From contig CAJUDS010000004.1 in NCBI GenBank assembly GCA_910585345.1, forward strand, positions 1 through 64,000: a DNA stretch of 64,000 nt. Direction: 5' to 3'. Position 1 is the stretch's first letter. Each line of letters begins with the position of its first letter. Source of the stretch: an uncultured Lachnospiraceae bacterium (GTDB taxonomy: Bacteria > Bacillota > Clostridia > Lachnospirales > Lachnospiraceae). Shown one piece after another: positions 8,712 to 17,601 of the stretch. The notes beneath the pieces were generated by a model, which saw only the letters and a list, made by a program, of their open reading frames with translations, did no database searches and was not told the origin of the DNA. A program made the translations under genes and the position numbers.

Positions 8712-9167
8712 ATGACGTATGAAGATTTGCTGAAAGAAGCGGATGCCTGTCATCTGATTACAAAAGAAAAACCCCTCCGCGCCTATGACGGGAGGATACA
8801 GGGAAAACGGATTGCCATCAGAAACGGGCTTACCGAGAGAGAGAAAAAATGTGTGCTCGCGGAAGAACTGGGACATTATCACACAACGGCAGGGGACATC
8901 CTCGATCAGACCGATGCGTCCGACAGAAAACAGGAACACCGTGCAAGACTGTGGGCCTATGATAAGATGATCGGCCTCACCGGTATCGTTAACGCCTACC
9001 GCCATGGCTGCCGCAGTTTATATGAGATCGCGGATTATCTTGAAGTGCCGGAAGACTTTGCGGCGCAGGCGCTGCAGCAGTACAGGAGCAAATACGGCAC
9101 ACATGTAAAACGCGGCCGCTATATTATCTTCTTTGACCCTTCCTTCGGCGTATATGAAGCAATATAA
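8712..9167 (+). CDS. ImmA/IrrE-family metallo-endopeptidase (M78)
   Basis: 151 residues from the ATG at 8712. AAGGAG at 8696-8701 is well placed for this start. An earlier in-frame ATG at 8676 overlaps the repressor gene and lacks an RBS. The zinc motif reads EELGHYHT (51-58), the E-E-L-G-H variant common in Gram-positive phage and ICE proteins, where the first histidine of HExxH is Glu. EHRARLWA (75-82) supplies the usual downstream conserved Glu. ImmA-type enzymes cleave a partner XRE repressor site-specifically, and the tandem layout makes the gene at 8222 its likely substrate. No hydrophobic segment is seen, so it should be cytosolic. No terminator is visible before the convergent mntP. 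Confidence 0.85.
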   Translation: MTYEDLLKEADACHLITKEKPLRAYDGRIQGKRIAIRNGLTEREKKCVLAEELGHYHTTAGDILDQTDASDRKQEHRARLWAYDKMIGLTGIVNAYRHGCRSLYEIADYLEVPEDFAAQALQQYRSKYGTHVKRGRYIIFFDPSFGVYEAI

Positions 9168-9234
9168 ACTGTACCCGCCGCCACTGCCCCAACAGCCTTC
9201 AGTGTGCCTGTCAGGCGCTGCACGCCCCGCTTGC

Positions 9235-9780
9235 TCAGGCCAAAATAAAAAGGCGTACTCCAATACCGATCAGTATTATGCCGCCGCACACGGCCGCCTG
9301 TTTTCCGAACCGGCTGCCGAACATATTGCCAATCCGCACACCAGCATAAGAAAATAAAAAAGTCGTACCCCCTATCACCGAAACAGCCCGCAAAACCGGC
9401 ATCTGCAACGCTGCCAGCGTAACGCCCACCGCAAAAGCGTCAATACTCGTGGCAACAGCCGCCGGAAACATCACCTTTGGGCGCAGAGAAGCGTCCGCAT
9501 TTTCTTCCTTTCCCACTGCCGCCTCGCGGATCATATTTATCCCAATCAGCGATAACACAACCAACGCCACATACTTCGATATCGCAGTCACATAACGGCT
9601 GATTCCCACACCGCATAAATATCCCCCAAAGGGCATTAACGCCTGAAAGCCGCCAAACCAAAGCCCCGTTATCACACCTGCCTTTCGACAGCTTCCCTTC
9701 ATCGCCAGCCCTTTGCAGACAGCTACGGCAAAGGCGTCCATGGACAATCCGACAGCGATCAAAAACAATTCGATCCACAT
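9235..9780 (-). CDS. mntP: Manganese efflux pump MntP
   Basis: 181 residues from the ATG at 9780, which has GGAGGAAAG upstream; an earlier in-frame start at 9807 has no RBS. Six membrane segments are visible in two homologous halves. Each half carries the family signature with a membrane Asp: LSMDAFAVAV near the N-terminus and TSIDAFAVGV in the middle. MntP exports Mn(II) from the cytosol. In many Firmicutes a yybP-ykoY Mn riboswitch precedes the gene. I looked through the 140 bp upstream and did not recognise one. Confidence 0.93.
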   Translation of the reverse strand: MWIELFLIAVGLSMDAFAVAVCKGLAMKGSCRKAGVITGLWFGGFQALMPFGGYLCGVGISRYVTAISKYVALVVLSLIGINMIREAAVGKEENADASLRPKVMFPAAVATSIDAFAVGVTLAALQMPVLRAVSVIGGTTFLFSYAGVRIGNMFGSRFGKQAAVCGGIILIGIGVRLFILA

Positions 9781-9920
9781 GTTCTTTCCTCCTAATACCC
9801 CATTCAAATTCTATCCAAAATAAAGCGCCTTAATCATTGAATAGACTTTACACCTTGGCTGTTTTCTCCACAATCCAGAATCGAAGAGGTTTGTTTCCTT
9901 TTTCCATACTTCGGAAACAC

Positions 9921-9960
9921 AAAAAGCCCAGAACGCTTGCATTTTCAAGGCTTCTGGACT
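9921..9960 (-). terminator. Rho-independent terminator after tRNA-Met
   Basis: On the minus strand AGTCCAGAAGCCTTG pairs with CAAGCGTTCTGGGCT across a short A-rich loop, with two internal mismatches, and is followed by TTTTT (9921-9925). Confidence 0.8.
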
Positions 9961-9969
9961 TCTCTAAAG

Positions 9970-10043
9970 TAGCGAGAGGGGGACTTGAACCCTCGACACT
10001 GCGGGTATGAACCGCATGCTCTAGCCAGCTGAGCTATCTCGCC
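9970..10043 (-). tRNA. tRNA-Met (CAT), elongator type
   Basis: A 74-nt cloverleaf: acceptor GGCGAGA/TCTCGCT, D-arm AGCTCAGCTGGCTAGAGC, anticodon arm GCGG-TTCATAC-CCGC, T-loop GTTCAAGTC. The acceptor and D-arm match elongator tRNA-Met rather than the initiator. A lysidine tRNA-Ile2 cannot be fully excluded. The 3' CCA is not encoded. Confidence 0.88.
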
Positions 10044-10054
10044 ATATGAATGAG

Positions 10055-10127
10055 TGGGACCTATAGGGCTCGAACCTATGACCCTCTGCTTGTAAGGCAG
10101 ATGCTCTCCCAGCTGAGCTAAGATCCC
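10055..10127 (-). tRNA. tRNA-Val (TAC)
   Basis: A 73-nt cloverleaf with acceptor GGGATCT/AGGTCCC, anticodon arm CTGCC-TTACAAG-CAG giving anticodon TAC, and T-arm GGTTCGAGCC. It lies 11 nt upstream of tRNA-Met in the same transcript. CCA is not encoded. Confidence 0.93.
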
Positions 10128-10161
10128 ATTCATACGGGCTGTTCTCACAACCCGCTTATTC

Positions 10162-10190
10162 ACTATACTATTATTTGCATAACTTGTCAA
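10162..10190 (-). promoter_or_regulatory. Promoter of the tRNA-Val/tRNA-Met unit
   Basis: Minus strand TTGACA (10185-10190), 17-bp spacer, TATAGT (10162-10167), about 35 bp ahead of tRNA-Val. Confidence 0.8.
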
Positions 10191-10281
10191 GTTTTTTGTC
10201 TTCATTTATCCCATTTTTTTCCGAAATACGCCGTTGTAACGAACATACGATTTCCTGCGCCGTTCACCGCCCTGCTTCCGC

Positions 10282-10719
10282 TTACGAAATAGAATCCCCG
10301 TTACGTCCCGCATCTTCACTGACGGCCGTCTCTCTGGGTTCCTGCATTTTCCTTTTCACATGGAACAGACAGATCTGCAGCACCGCCGACAGGGCAAATA
10401 TGACAATATGCACCGCCAGAAGCCCGTGATATGTCTCCTGTCTGCGGACGGATCCGCCCCATGCCGCCGCACAGACGGCAAGATAAGAAATCGCAGGCGG
10501 AAGAAACAGCGCCTGGTTTACAATTTCAGATTTTTTATTACCGTCTCCCGCCGCACAACAGTGCAGAAAAAATAAATTGGCCAAAATCAAAGTCGTACTG
10601 ATATAAAAACACCAGAATACAAAATCCTTCTGCTGCCAAACCAAAGCCGCAACAGCGGTAAAGGCAGTAAAAATGATCCCATAAATAGCCGCAACATGAC
10701 TTTTTACTTTCAATTTCAT
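10282..10719 (-). CDS. Small four-helix membrane protein, unknown function
   Basis: 145 residues with four hydrophobic segments at about 8-27, 33-52, 73-89 and 100-120, plus a charged tail. It starts 14 bases after the stop of the SPFH gene on the same strand, so the two are probably co-transcribed. A possible role alongside the SPFH protein follows only from that adjacency. I do not recognise a family. Confidence 0.6.
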   Translation of the reverse strand: MKLKVKSHVAAIYGIIFTAFTAVAALVWQQKDFVFWCFYISTTLILANLFFLHCCAAGDGNKKSEIVNQALFLPPAISYLAVCAAAWGGSVRRQETYHGLLAVHIVIFALSAVLQICLFHVKRKMQEPRETAVSEDAGRNGDSIS

Positions 10720-10733
10720 TCGCCTTTATCCTC

Positions 10734-11861
10734 CTAATATAATTTTTTGCCGCATTCAAAACAGAATTTTGCGCCTTGTTTCAGCTTTGTGCCGCATTTC
10801 GGACAGCTTTTCAATATCTTTATGCCGCATTCAAAGCAAAACTTTGCATTTCCCGGAAGAGACGTCCCACAGGACGGACAGGCAATGCGCCCCGTTTCCC
10901 CGTCCTGCAGCGCGGCGGCAGGCACAGCCGCGCCGTTTTTCGCTATCGTTTCCATCGCACCGCTCATCGCGTTTCCTACCATACCGCCTACATTTACGCC
11001 AAGCCCCAGACCAATGCCGGCTCCTATCACGCCTGAACCCGCGCCTTCATTTTGCGCCGCCTTGTCGAGCACATCAAATGTTCTCTTCTGCTGATAATTA
11101 TACCCCAGAATATCCATCTCCGCCTTCATCCCTCTGGCCAGCAGTTCCTTTTCTTTCGCCGCTGCAAGTGCGCTGCGGATTCTGATGTAACCGGGATCGT
11201 CGCCGGGCACGGAAATGGAGTTGACAAAGAAATTGACAATCTCCATGCCGTACTGCCTATACATCGGCGTCACCTGCTCTCTGATCTGCTGCGATATCTC
11301 ATGCAGATGGCTATGTATTTCGAGAAAGCTCACCTGCCTGGCCGTCATCAGATTCGCAATCAGCGTTTTAACTTCTGTCATGAGCAGCCCTTTGAACAAC
11401 TCCGCAACGCTTCCCTTGGTCATATCCCTGGTCGTGCCCGTCAGCTTCTTCAGCAGCAGACGGCTGTCCGCAACATGCAGCCCGAACTGACCGTTTGCGC
11501 GCACCGGAAGGATGATATTGTACACCGGATCCCGGATTGGCAGCGGCTGTGAAGTGCCCCATAATACATTGAGAATATCCGTTTTATTGATAAAATACAC
11601 TTCACAGTGAAACGGGGTTTTCCCACCGGTCGGAATACTGATCATCCGCCGCAGCAAAGGTATATTGTCGGTATCCAGCGTATGCCTCCCCGGGCCGAAC
11701 ACATCCATCGCCTGTCCGTTTTTAAACAAGACAGCTTCCTGTGACTCATGCACGATCAATTGGCTGGATGTATTAAAATCCTCCGCAGGATGCTTCCAGG
11801 CCAGCACATCTGCAGGTCCCTCAAATTTAATAATTTTTGCGATATTCAATCCGATTGCCAT
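10734..11861 (-). CDS. SPFH-domain protein with C-terminal zinc ribbons (YdjI/virion-core-like)
   Basis: 375 residues if translation starts at the ATG at 11861 (MAIGLNIAKII). A purine-rich AAGGGGG lies about 9 bases before it. The 19 codons upstream in the same frame look non-coding. Residues 1-270 form the SPFH-like domain typical of COG4260 (QLIVHESQEAVLFKNGQAMD near 40). A glycine-rich linker follows. The last 55 residues carry two CxxC...CxxC zinc ribbons (CPSCGTSLPGNAKFCFECG and a second copy). The family is membrane-associated and linked to envelope stress in Bacillus (YdjI); any role here is inferred. Neighbours: argS upstream, a small membrane protein downstream. Confidence 0.85.
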   Translation of the reverse strand: MAIGLNIAKIIKFEGPADVLAWKHPAEDFNTSSQLIVHESQEAVLFKNGQAMDVFGPGRHTLDTDNIPLLRRMISIPTGGKTPFHCEVYFINKTDILNVLWGTSQPLPIRDPVYNIILPVRANGQFGLHVADSRLLLKKLTGTTRDMTKGSVAELFKGLLMTEVKTLIANLMTARQVSFLEIHSHLHEISQQIREQVTPMYRQYGMEIVNFFVNSISVPGDDPGYIRIRSALAAAKEKELLARGMKAEMDILGYNYQQKRTFDVLDKAAQNEGAGSGVIGAGIGLGLGVNVGGMVGNAMSGAMETIAKNGAAVPAAALQDGETGRIACPSCGTSLPGNAKFCFECGIKILKSCPKCGTKLKQGAKFCFECGKKLY

Positions 11862-11936
11862 ACCTTTTAACCCCCTTCCCGATCCGGAACCCTGTCTTCC
11901 TTTCTGTTCCGGAAACACGTTGCAGCGCCCTGCCTG

Positions 11937-13712
11937 TTACATACGCTCCGGCGCCGAAAATCCCAGCAAGTCAATACACGTTTCCAGCACATCCCGCGTC
12001 AGCACAAGCAGCGCAATCCACCCCGCCTGTTTTTCAGCATCTGTTTCCGTGAGAATTTTATTCTCATGGTAAAAACGGTTAAACGCATTTGATAAACCGT
12101 AAATATAAGCGCATATTTTATGCGGCGCAGTCTCCGCAAACGCAGTTTCCACGGCGGTATTAAACCCTGTCAGCTCCATCATCAGCGCCTTTTCCGACCC
12201 GCCGCACGCTTCTCTAAGCAGCGCGGCTTCCGGCGTTTTTCCCTGTTCTTTGTACTTTCTCAGAATAGATTTGATCCGTGTAACCGTATACAGGATATAC
12301 GGCCCCGTATCGCCCTCGGAAGAGCTGAATTTTTCTATGTCAAATATATAATCTTTGGATGCCTGATTGGACAGATCGCCGTATTTTACAGCGGCAAGCG
12401 CTACCTGCTCCGCAGTTGCGCGCGCTTCGTCTTCCGGCATAGCGGCGTTATCCGGATTTTCGCTGATCTTTTCATACATCTTTTCATTGATATCGCCGAT
12501 CAGGTATTCCAGGCGCATCACGCCGCCCTCTCTTGTCTTAAACGGCTTTCCGTCTTTGCCGTTCATCGTGCCGAAACCAAGAAATTCCAGTCTTGTCTCC
12601 GGCCTCACCAGCCCCGTCTTTCTGGCACAGCGAAACACCTGTTCGAAGTATAGTTCCTGACGCTTGTCGACTACATAGATAATCTCATCGGGCGCAATCT
12701 TTTCCATGCGCTCCATAATCGTGGCAAGATCCGTCGTATTATAGAGAGAGGCCCCGTCTGATTTCAGTATCATACAGGGCGGAATCTCTTTTGTATCCGT
12801 CTCTTCTTTCACATCCACCACAAGCGCGCCATCGCTTACATGGGCATAACCGTTCTCCTTCATAGACGCAACCATACCGGGAATGATGTCATGCACGTCG
12901 GATTCTCCTTTCCACAAATCAAAAGAAACCTGCAGACGGGCATAATTTCTTTTCAGATCTGATACGGACACGGCTATGATCTGCTCCCACAGCGCACGGT
13001 AGCCCCTGACGCCGCTTTGCAGCTTATAAGTCGCTTCCATCGCCTTTTCTTTATAAACGGCGTCTTCTTTCGATCTGCTGCTGGCCGCAGGATAGATCTC
13101 TTCCAGCTCGGAGATCGTAAAGGGCGCCCTGTCCGGATAATCCCCCGTATACGTCTCGTCAAAATAAACCAGATCAGGCTGACGCTCCCGCAGCTCCGTG
13201 ATAATCAGCCCCATCTGCAGTCCCCAGTCGCCCAGATGGATATCCCCGATCACCTCATGCCCCATATATCTGGCAATCCGTTTCACACTCTCACCGATAA
13301 TCGCAGAGCGCAGATGCCCTACATGCAGCGGCTTGGCCACATTGGGTCCGCCGTAGTCAATTACGATCTTCTTTTTGGCGGCAGGCTCCGGCAGACCAAA
13401 TTTCGGTTCCGCAGACATTTCCTGCAGATACTTTTTCAGAAAACTTTCCCTGATATCCAAATTGAGGAATCCGGGCGCCACAGCCTCGGCCCGGGCAAAC
13501 ACCCTGCTTTCTTTTAACTTTTCCGCCACTTCTGCGGCAATCGCAAGCGGCGCTTTCCGATACCGCTTTGCCCCCGCCATGGCACCGTTGCACTGGTATT
13601 CGCACAGGTCGGGACGGTTGGAAACCGTTACCCTTCCAAGCTGCGCGTCGTAACCCGCAGCGGAAAACGCTTCTTTTACTTCTCTCGAAATCAAATCTAA
13701 AATCTTTTCCAT
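11937..13712 (-). CDS. argS: Arginyl-tRNA synthetase
   Basis: 591 residues from the ATG at 13712, with GGAAGGA upstream. It charges tRNA-Arg with arginine in the cytosol. The class I signature HVGHLRSAIIGE sits near residue 125. The KMSKS-equivalent is the degenerate DGKPFKTREGG near 375, as in many ArgRS. The N-terminal additional domain and the C-terminal DALR domain are both present. The gene begins 4 bases after the queH stop, in a run carA-carB-queH-argS. No T-box leader precedes it, so its expression likely follows that of queH. Confidence 0.96.
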   Translation of the reverse strand: MEKILDLISREVKEAFSAAGYDAQLGRVTVSNRPDLCEYQCNGAMAGAKRYRKAPLAIAAEVAEKLKESRVFARAEAVAPGFLNLDIRESFLKKYLQEMSAEPKFGLPEPAAKKKIVIDYGGPNVAKPLHVGHLRSAIIGESVKRIARYMGHEVIGDIHLGDWGLQMGLIITELRERQPDLVYFDETYTGDYPDRAPFTISELEEIYPAASSRSKEDAVYKEKAMEATYKLQSGVRGYRALWEQIIAVSVSDLKRNYARLQVSFDLWKGESDVHDIIPGMVASMKENGYAHVSDGALVVDVKEETDTKEIPPCMILKSDGASLYNTTDLATIMERMEKIAPDEIIYVVDKRQELYFEQVFRCARKTGLVRPETRLEFLGFGTMNGKDGKPFKTREGGVMRLEYLIGDINEKMYEKISENPDNAAMPEDEARATAEQVALAAVKYGDLSNQASKDYIFDIEKFSSSEGDTGPYILYTVTRIKSILRKYKEQGKTPEAALLREACGGSEKALMMELTGFNTAVETAFAETAPHKICAYIYGLSNAFNRFYHENKILTETDAEKQAGWIALLVLTRDVLETCIDLLGFSAPERM

Positions 13713-13716
13713 ATCA

Positions 13717-14379
13717 CTATATTCCTTCCGACGCCAAAAGCAGCGCCTCCCGTTTCCTTTCATCCCTCTCTGCCTTCGAAAATACACAGCCGCAGTAATC
13801 CTGCCGGTACAGCCCATACTTGCGGGACAGTACGGCCGACTGTCTGAACCCGTCCCTTTTCTTGAAATCAGAAGGCAGAAACGCCGCGTTATATTTCTGT
13901 GCAGCCTGCCGACCAATTTCATTTAACAGCCGGGCATTTTTCAGCGGGCTGATTGTCAGTGTAGTCGTAAAATAATCAAATCCCTGCGCTCCCGCCTGAC
14001 GGGCCGTCTCCTGCAGACGCAGGGCAAAGCAGCGCTCACACCGTTTCCCGCCTTCCGGGCACCGCTCCAATCCCCTGGACGCTTTAAGAAAAATTTCCGG
14101 TTCATAAGGGCCTTCCTGCACATGAATGGGAAAACCGGCCCTCTCTTCATTCAGTACAGCGATCAGTCTCCTCTGCTCCGCCGCCCGCTTTTCATATTCT
14201 TCCTGCTGCGTAATATTGGGATTGTAATAAAATACGGTAATTTCAAAAAACATACGCAGATAAAAAAGCACATAACTGCTGCACGGCGCGCAGCAGCTAT
14301 GGAGGAAGAGACGTTTCCCTTTTGTCTCTTCTTTTAGCAGAATCTGTTCCAGTTCTTTTTGATAATTTCGCTGCTGCAT
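13717..14379 (-). CDS. queH: Epoxyqueuosine reductase QueH
   Basis: About 220 residues. QueH reduces epoxyqueuosine to queuosine in the wobble position of tRNA and is the non-B12 replacement for QueG. Diagnostic cysteines are all visible: HSCCAPCSSY near 30, C-x-x-C in GKRCERCFA near 115, and the C-terminal DYCGCVFS. The start is uncertain. ATG at 14379 is 13 nt from GGAGGAG, whereas TTG at 14385 is 7 nt from it and may be the true start. It lies between carB and argS, with a 4-nt gap to argS. Confidence 0.92.
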   Translation of the reverse strand: MQQRNYQKELEQILLKEETKGKRLFLHSCCAPCSSYVLFYLRMFFEITVFYYNPNITQQEEYEKRAAEQRRLIAVLNEERAGFPIHVQEGPYEPEIFLKASRGLERCPEGGKRCERCFALRLQETARQAGAQGFDYFTTTLTISPLKNARLLNEIGRQAAQKYNAAFLPSDFKKRDGFRQSAVLSRKYGLYRQDYCGCVFSKAERDERKREALLLASEGI

Positions 14380-14403
14380 ACACAAATCACATCTCCTCCG
14401 GCC

Positions 14404-17400
14404 TTACAACGCCGCCACATCAATCAGTGTCAGTTCTCCTCTCTGCGCATTTTCGAGGCTGGTAACAAGCGCCTTGGCCGTATCCAGACTGGTGAGACAG
14501 TTTACGCCTGTCTCAATCGCCGTACGCCTGATCAGGAAGCCGTCGCGGGATTTATCCCGTCCCTGGGTAGGGGTATCGATCACCAGATCGATCTTATGGC
14601 CCAGTATCAAGTCCATCACCGTCGGGGATTCCTGACGGATCTTGTTTACTTTCCGCGCCTTAACGCCCGCTTCCCGCAGCGCCTGCGCCGTACTTCTCGT
14701 GGCATATATTGTATATCCCAGCTTTTCAAACCGGCGGCCGATCTCAATCGCCTCTCCTTTGTCCGCATCCTTCACCGTAATGATCATCTGCCGGAATTTC
14801 GGCAGATCCACGCCCGAACCAAGAAACGCCTTGTACAACGCCTCCTGAAACGTCCTGGCGATGCCCAGGCATTCACCCGTAGATTTCATCTCCGGCCCAA
14901 GGCTGATCTCAGCCCCGCGTATTTTCTCAAAAGAAAATACCGGCATTTTGATGGCGTAATAGTCTGCTTCCTTCTGCAGACCCGGCTCGTACCCCAGCTC
15001 TCTGATCTTTTTTCCGATCATAACCTGCGCCGCCAGATCCACGATGGGAATCCCCGTTACCTTGCTGATATAAGGCACCGTACGCGACGAACGGGGATTG
15101 ACCTCGATCACATAGACTTCCTCGCCGATGGCGATAAACTGGATATTGATCAGCCCCTTTACGTGCAGCGCTTTTGCCAGCCGCTTCGTATATTCGGCTA
15201 TCGTTTCCTTTACTTTCTGATCGATCGTATGGGCGGGATAGACGGAAATACTGTCGCCCGAATGGACGCCCGTCCGCTCGATATGCTCCATGATACCCGG
15301 AATCAGAATATCCGTGCCGTCGCATACCGCATCCACTTCGATCTCTTTCCCCTGCAGATATTTATCAACCAGAATCGGATGGTCCTGGGCAATCCTGTTG
15401 ATAATCTCCATAAACTCTTCGATTTCCGCATCATTAATCGCAATCTGCATCCCCTGGCCGCCAAGCACATAGGACGGACGCACAAGCACCGGATAGCCGA
15501 GCCTGTTTGCCACTTCCTTCGCCTCCTGCGCCGTATAGACCGTGCCGCCCGCGGCACGGGGAATGCCGGTCTCTTCCAGAATACGGTCAAACAGCTCTCT
15601 GTCTTCCGCCGCATCCACATCTTCCGCCTTCGTGCCGAAAATGGGAACTCCCATTTTCATCAGACTTTCCGTGAGCTTGATCGCCGTCTGGCCGCCAAAC
15701 TGCACGACCGCTCCGTCCGGCTTTTCGAGATTGACGATGTTCTCCACATCCTCCGGCGTCAACGGCTCAAAATACAATTTATCCGCGATATCAAAATCCG
15801 TGCTGACCGTCTCCGGGTTGTTATTGATAATAATCGTCTCATAACCAGCCCTGGAAAACGCCCATGTCGCATGCACGGAGCAATAGTCAAATTCAATGCC
15901 CTGACCGATGCGGATCGGGCCGGAACCAAGCACAAGCACCTTTTTGTTCTCTGACGCGCCTTCCGCCTCATTTTCACTGCCAAAGCAGGAATAATAATAG
16001 GGCGTGGCGGCCTCAAACTCCGCCGCGCATGTATCCACCATCTTAAAGGCCGCTACAATCCCGTTGTCATAGCGCATCTGTTTGACGTCGCACTCCGGCA
16101 TCCCCGTCAGGCGGGAAATCACACTGTCGGGAAACTCCATCCGCTTTGCCTCCCTGAGCAGCTCCGCCGTAAGAGGACCCCTGCGTAAGGCATCCTCCAT
16201 CTCCACCAGCGACGCCAGCTTATCAATAAACCAGATGTCGATCATCGTGATGGCATGGATTGTCTCATACCCTATCCCCTTGCGCAAAGCCTCCGCAATG
16301 ACATAGATTCTCTGGTCGTCTACAATTTTCAGTCTTTCTTTCAATTCCTCCGCAGAAAGCGCACTGAAATCATAACTCAGAAGGCAGTCTACATGCTGTT
16401 CCAGCGAACGGATCGCCTTCATCAGCGCCCCTTCGAAATTCTGGCAGATGCTCATAACCTCCCCGGTAGCCTTCATCTGGGTCGTCAACGTACGTTTGGC
16501 CGTAATAAACTTATCAAATGGAAGCCTGGGCAGCTTCACCACGCAGTAATCCAGCGCAGGTTCAAAGCCGGCGCACGTTTTGCCCGTAATGGAATTTTGA
16601 ATCTCATCCAGCGTATAACCGAGCGCTATTTTAGCCGCCACCTTGGCGATGGGATAGCCCGTCGCTTTGCTGGCCAGCGCGGAAGAACGGCTGACACGCG
16701 GATTGACCTCGATCACGCAGTACTCGAAACTTGTCGGGTGCAGCGCAAACTGTACATTGCAGCCGCCCGTAATCTGCAGCTCGCTGATAATATTCAGCGC
16801 GGAGCTGCGCAGCATCTGGTACTCTTTGTCGCCCAGCGTCTGGGACGGCGCCACTACAATGCTGTCTCCCGTATGCACGCCCACCGGGTCGATATTTTCC
16901 ATATTACATACAGTAATGCAGTTGCCCGCACTATCCCGCATCACTTCGTACTCGATTTCTTTCCAGCCGGCAATACAACGCTCCACAAGCACCTGCCCCA
17001 CCCGTGAAAGCCGCAGACCGTTGGCCAGTATTTCTTCCAGCTGCGCCTGGTTATGCGCGATGCCGCCGCCGCTGCCGCCGAGCGTATAAGCAGGCCGCAG
17101 CACGACCGGATACCCGATCTGACCGACAAACGCGATCCCGTCCTCTATATCTTCTACCACTTTGGAGGCCGCACAGGGTTCGCCGATCTTCTCCATCGTA
17201 TCCTTAAATGCCTGCCGGTCCTCCGCTTTCCTGATCGTAGCCGCCGTCGTACCAAGCAGCGTCACATGATGCGCTTTCAGAAAGCCGGATTCTTCCAGCT
17301 CCATACCCAGATTCAGCCCCGCCTGTCCGCCCAGCGTAGGCAGAATACTATCCGGCTTTTCCTTTTCAATCAACTGCTCCAACACCCGCGCTGTCAGCGG

Positions 17401-17601
17401 TTCTATATAAACCCGGTCCGCAATATCCCGGTCTGTCATAATTGTCGCCGGATTGGAATTGACAAGCACCACTTCTATCCCTTCCTCTTTCAGGGAACGG
17501 CACGCCTGCGTGCCCGCGTAGTCAAACTCGGCCGCCTGCCCGATCACGATAGGGCCGGAGCCAATGACCAGAACCTTTTTTACATTGGGATTTTTAGGCA
17601 T
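14404..17601 (-). CDS. carB: Carbamoyl-phosphate synthase large subunit
   Basis: 1,065 residues, full length. It makes carbamoyl phosphate from bicarbonate, ammonia (delivered by CarA) and 2 ATP, for arginine and pyrimidines. Two ATP-grasp halves are clear, each beginning with KVLVIGSGP or KVLVLGSGP and carrying VRPAYTLGGSGGG or VRPSYVLGGQGM. A C-terminal MGS-like allosteric domain follows (GRDKSRDGFLIRR). The start overlaps the end of carA by 8 bp, the usual translational coupling. Confidence 0.97.
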   Translation of the reverse strand: MPKNPNVKKVLVIGSGPIVIGQAAEFDYAGTQACRSLKEEGIEVVLVNSNPATIMTDRDIADRVYIEPLTARVLEQLIEKEKPDSILPTLGGQAGLNLGMELEESGFLKAHHVTLLGTTAATIRKAEDRQAFKDTMEKIGEPCAASKVVEDIEDGIAFVGQIGYPVVLRPAYTLGGSGGGIAHNQAQLEEILANGLRLSRVGQVLVERCIAGWKEIEYEVMRDSAGNCITVCNMENIDPVGVHTGDSIVVAPSQTLGDKEYQMLRSSALNIISELQITGGCNVQFALHPTSFEYCVIEVNPRVSRSSALASKATGYPIAKVAAKIALGYTLDEIQNSITGKTCAGFEPALDYCVVKLPRLPFDKFITAKRTLTTQMKATGEVMSICQNFEGALMKAIRSLEQHVDCLLSYDFSALSAEELKERLKIVDDQRIYVIAEALRKGIGYETIHAITMIDIWFIDKLASLVEMEDALRRGPLTAELLREAKRMEFPDSVISRLTGMPECDVKQMRYDNGIVAAFKMVDTCAAEFEAATPYYYSCFGSENEAEGASENKKVLVLGSGPIRIGQGIEFDYCSVHATWAFSRAGYETIIINNNPETVSTDFDIADKLYFEPLTPEDVENIVNLEKPDGAVVQFGGQTAIKLTESLMKMGVPIFGTKAEDVDAAEDRELFDRILEETGIPRAAGGTVYTAQEAKEVANRLGYPVLVRPSYVLGGQGMQIAINDAEIEEFMEIINRIAQDHPILVDKYLQGKEIEVDAVCDGTDILIPGIMEHIERTGVHSGDSISVYPAHTIDQKVKETIAEYTKRLAKALHVKGLINIQFIAIGEEVYVIEVNPRSSRTVPYISKVTGIPIVDLAAQVMIGKKIRELGYEPGLQKEADYYAIKMPVFSFEKIRGAEISLGPEMKSTGECLGIARTFQEALYKAFLGSGVDLPKFRQMIITVKDADKGEAIEIGRRFEKLGYTIYATRSTAQALREAGVKARKVNKIRQESPTVMDLILGHKIDLVIDTPTQGRDKSRDGFLIRRTAIETGVNCLTSLDTAKALVTSLENAQRGELTLIDVAAL

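Noticed and set aside
1..9167. Complete prophage or ICE
   Set aside because: Only the repressor-peptidase pair is phage/ICE-like; no integrase, relaxase, capsid or lysis gene is present in the window.
9781..9920. yybP-ykoY Mn riboswitch upstream of mntP
   Set aside because: The conserved loop sequences of that riboswitch are not found in this stretch.
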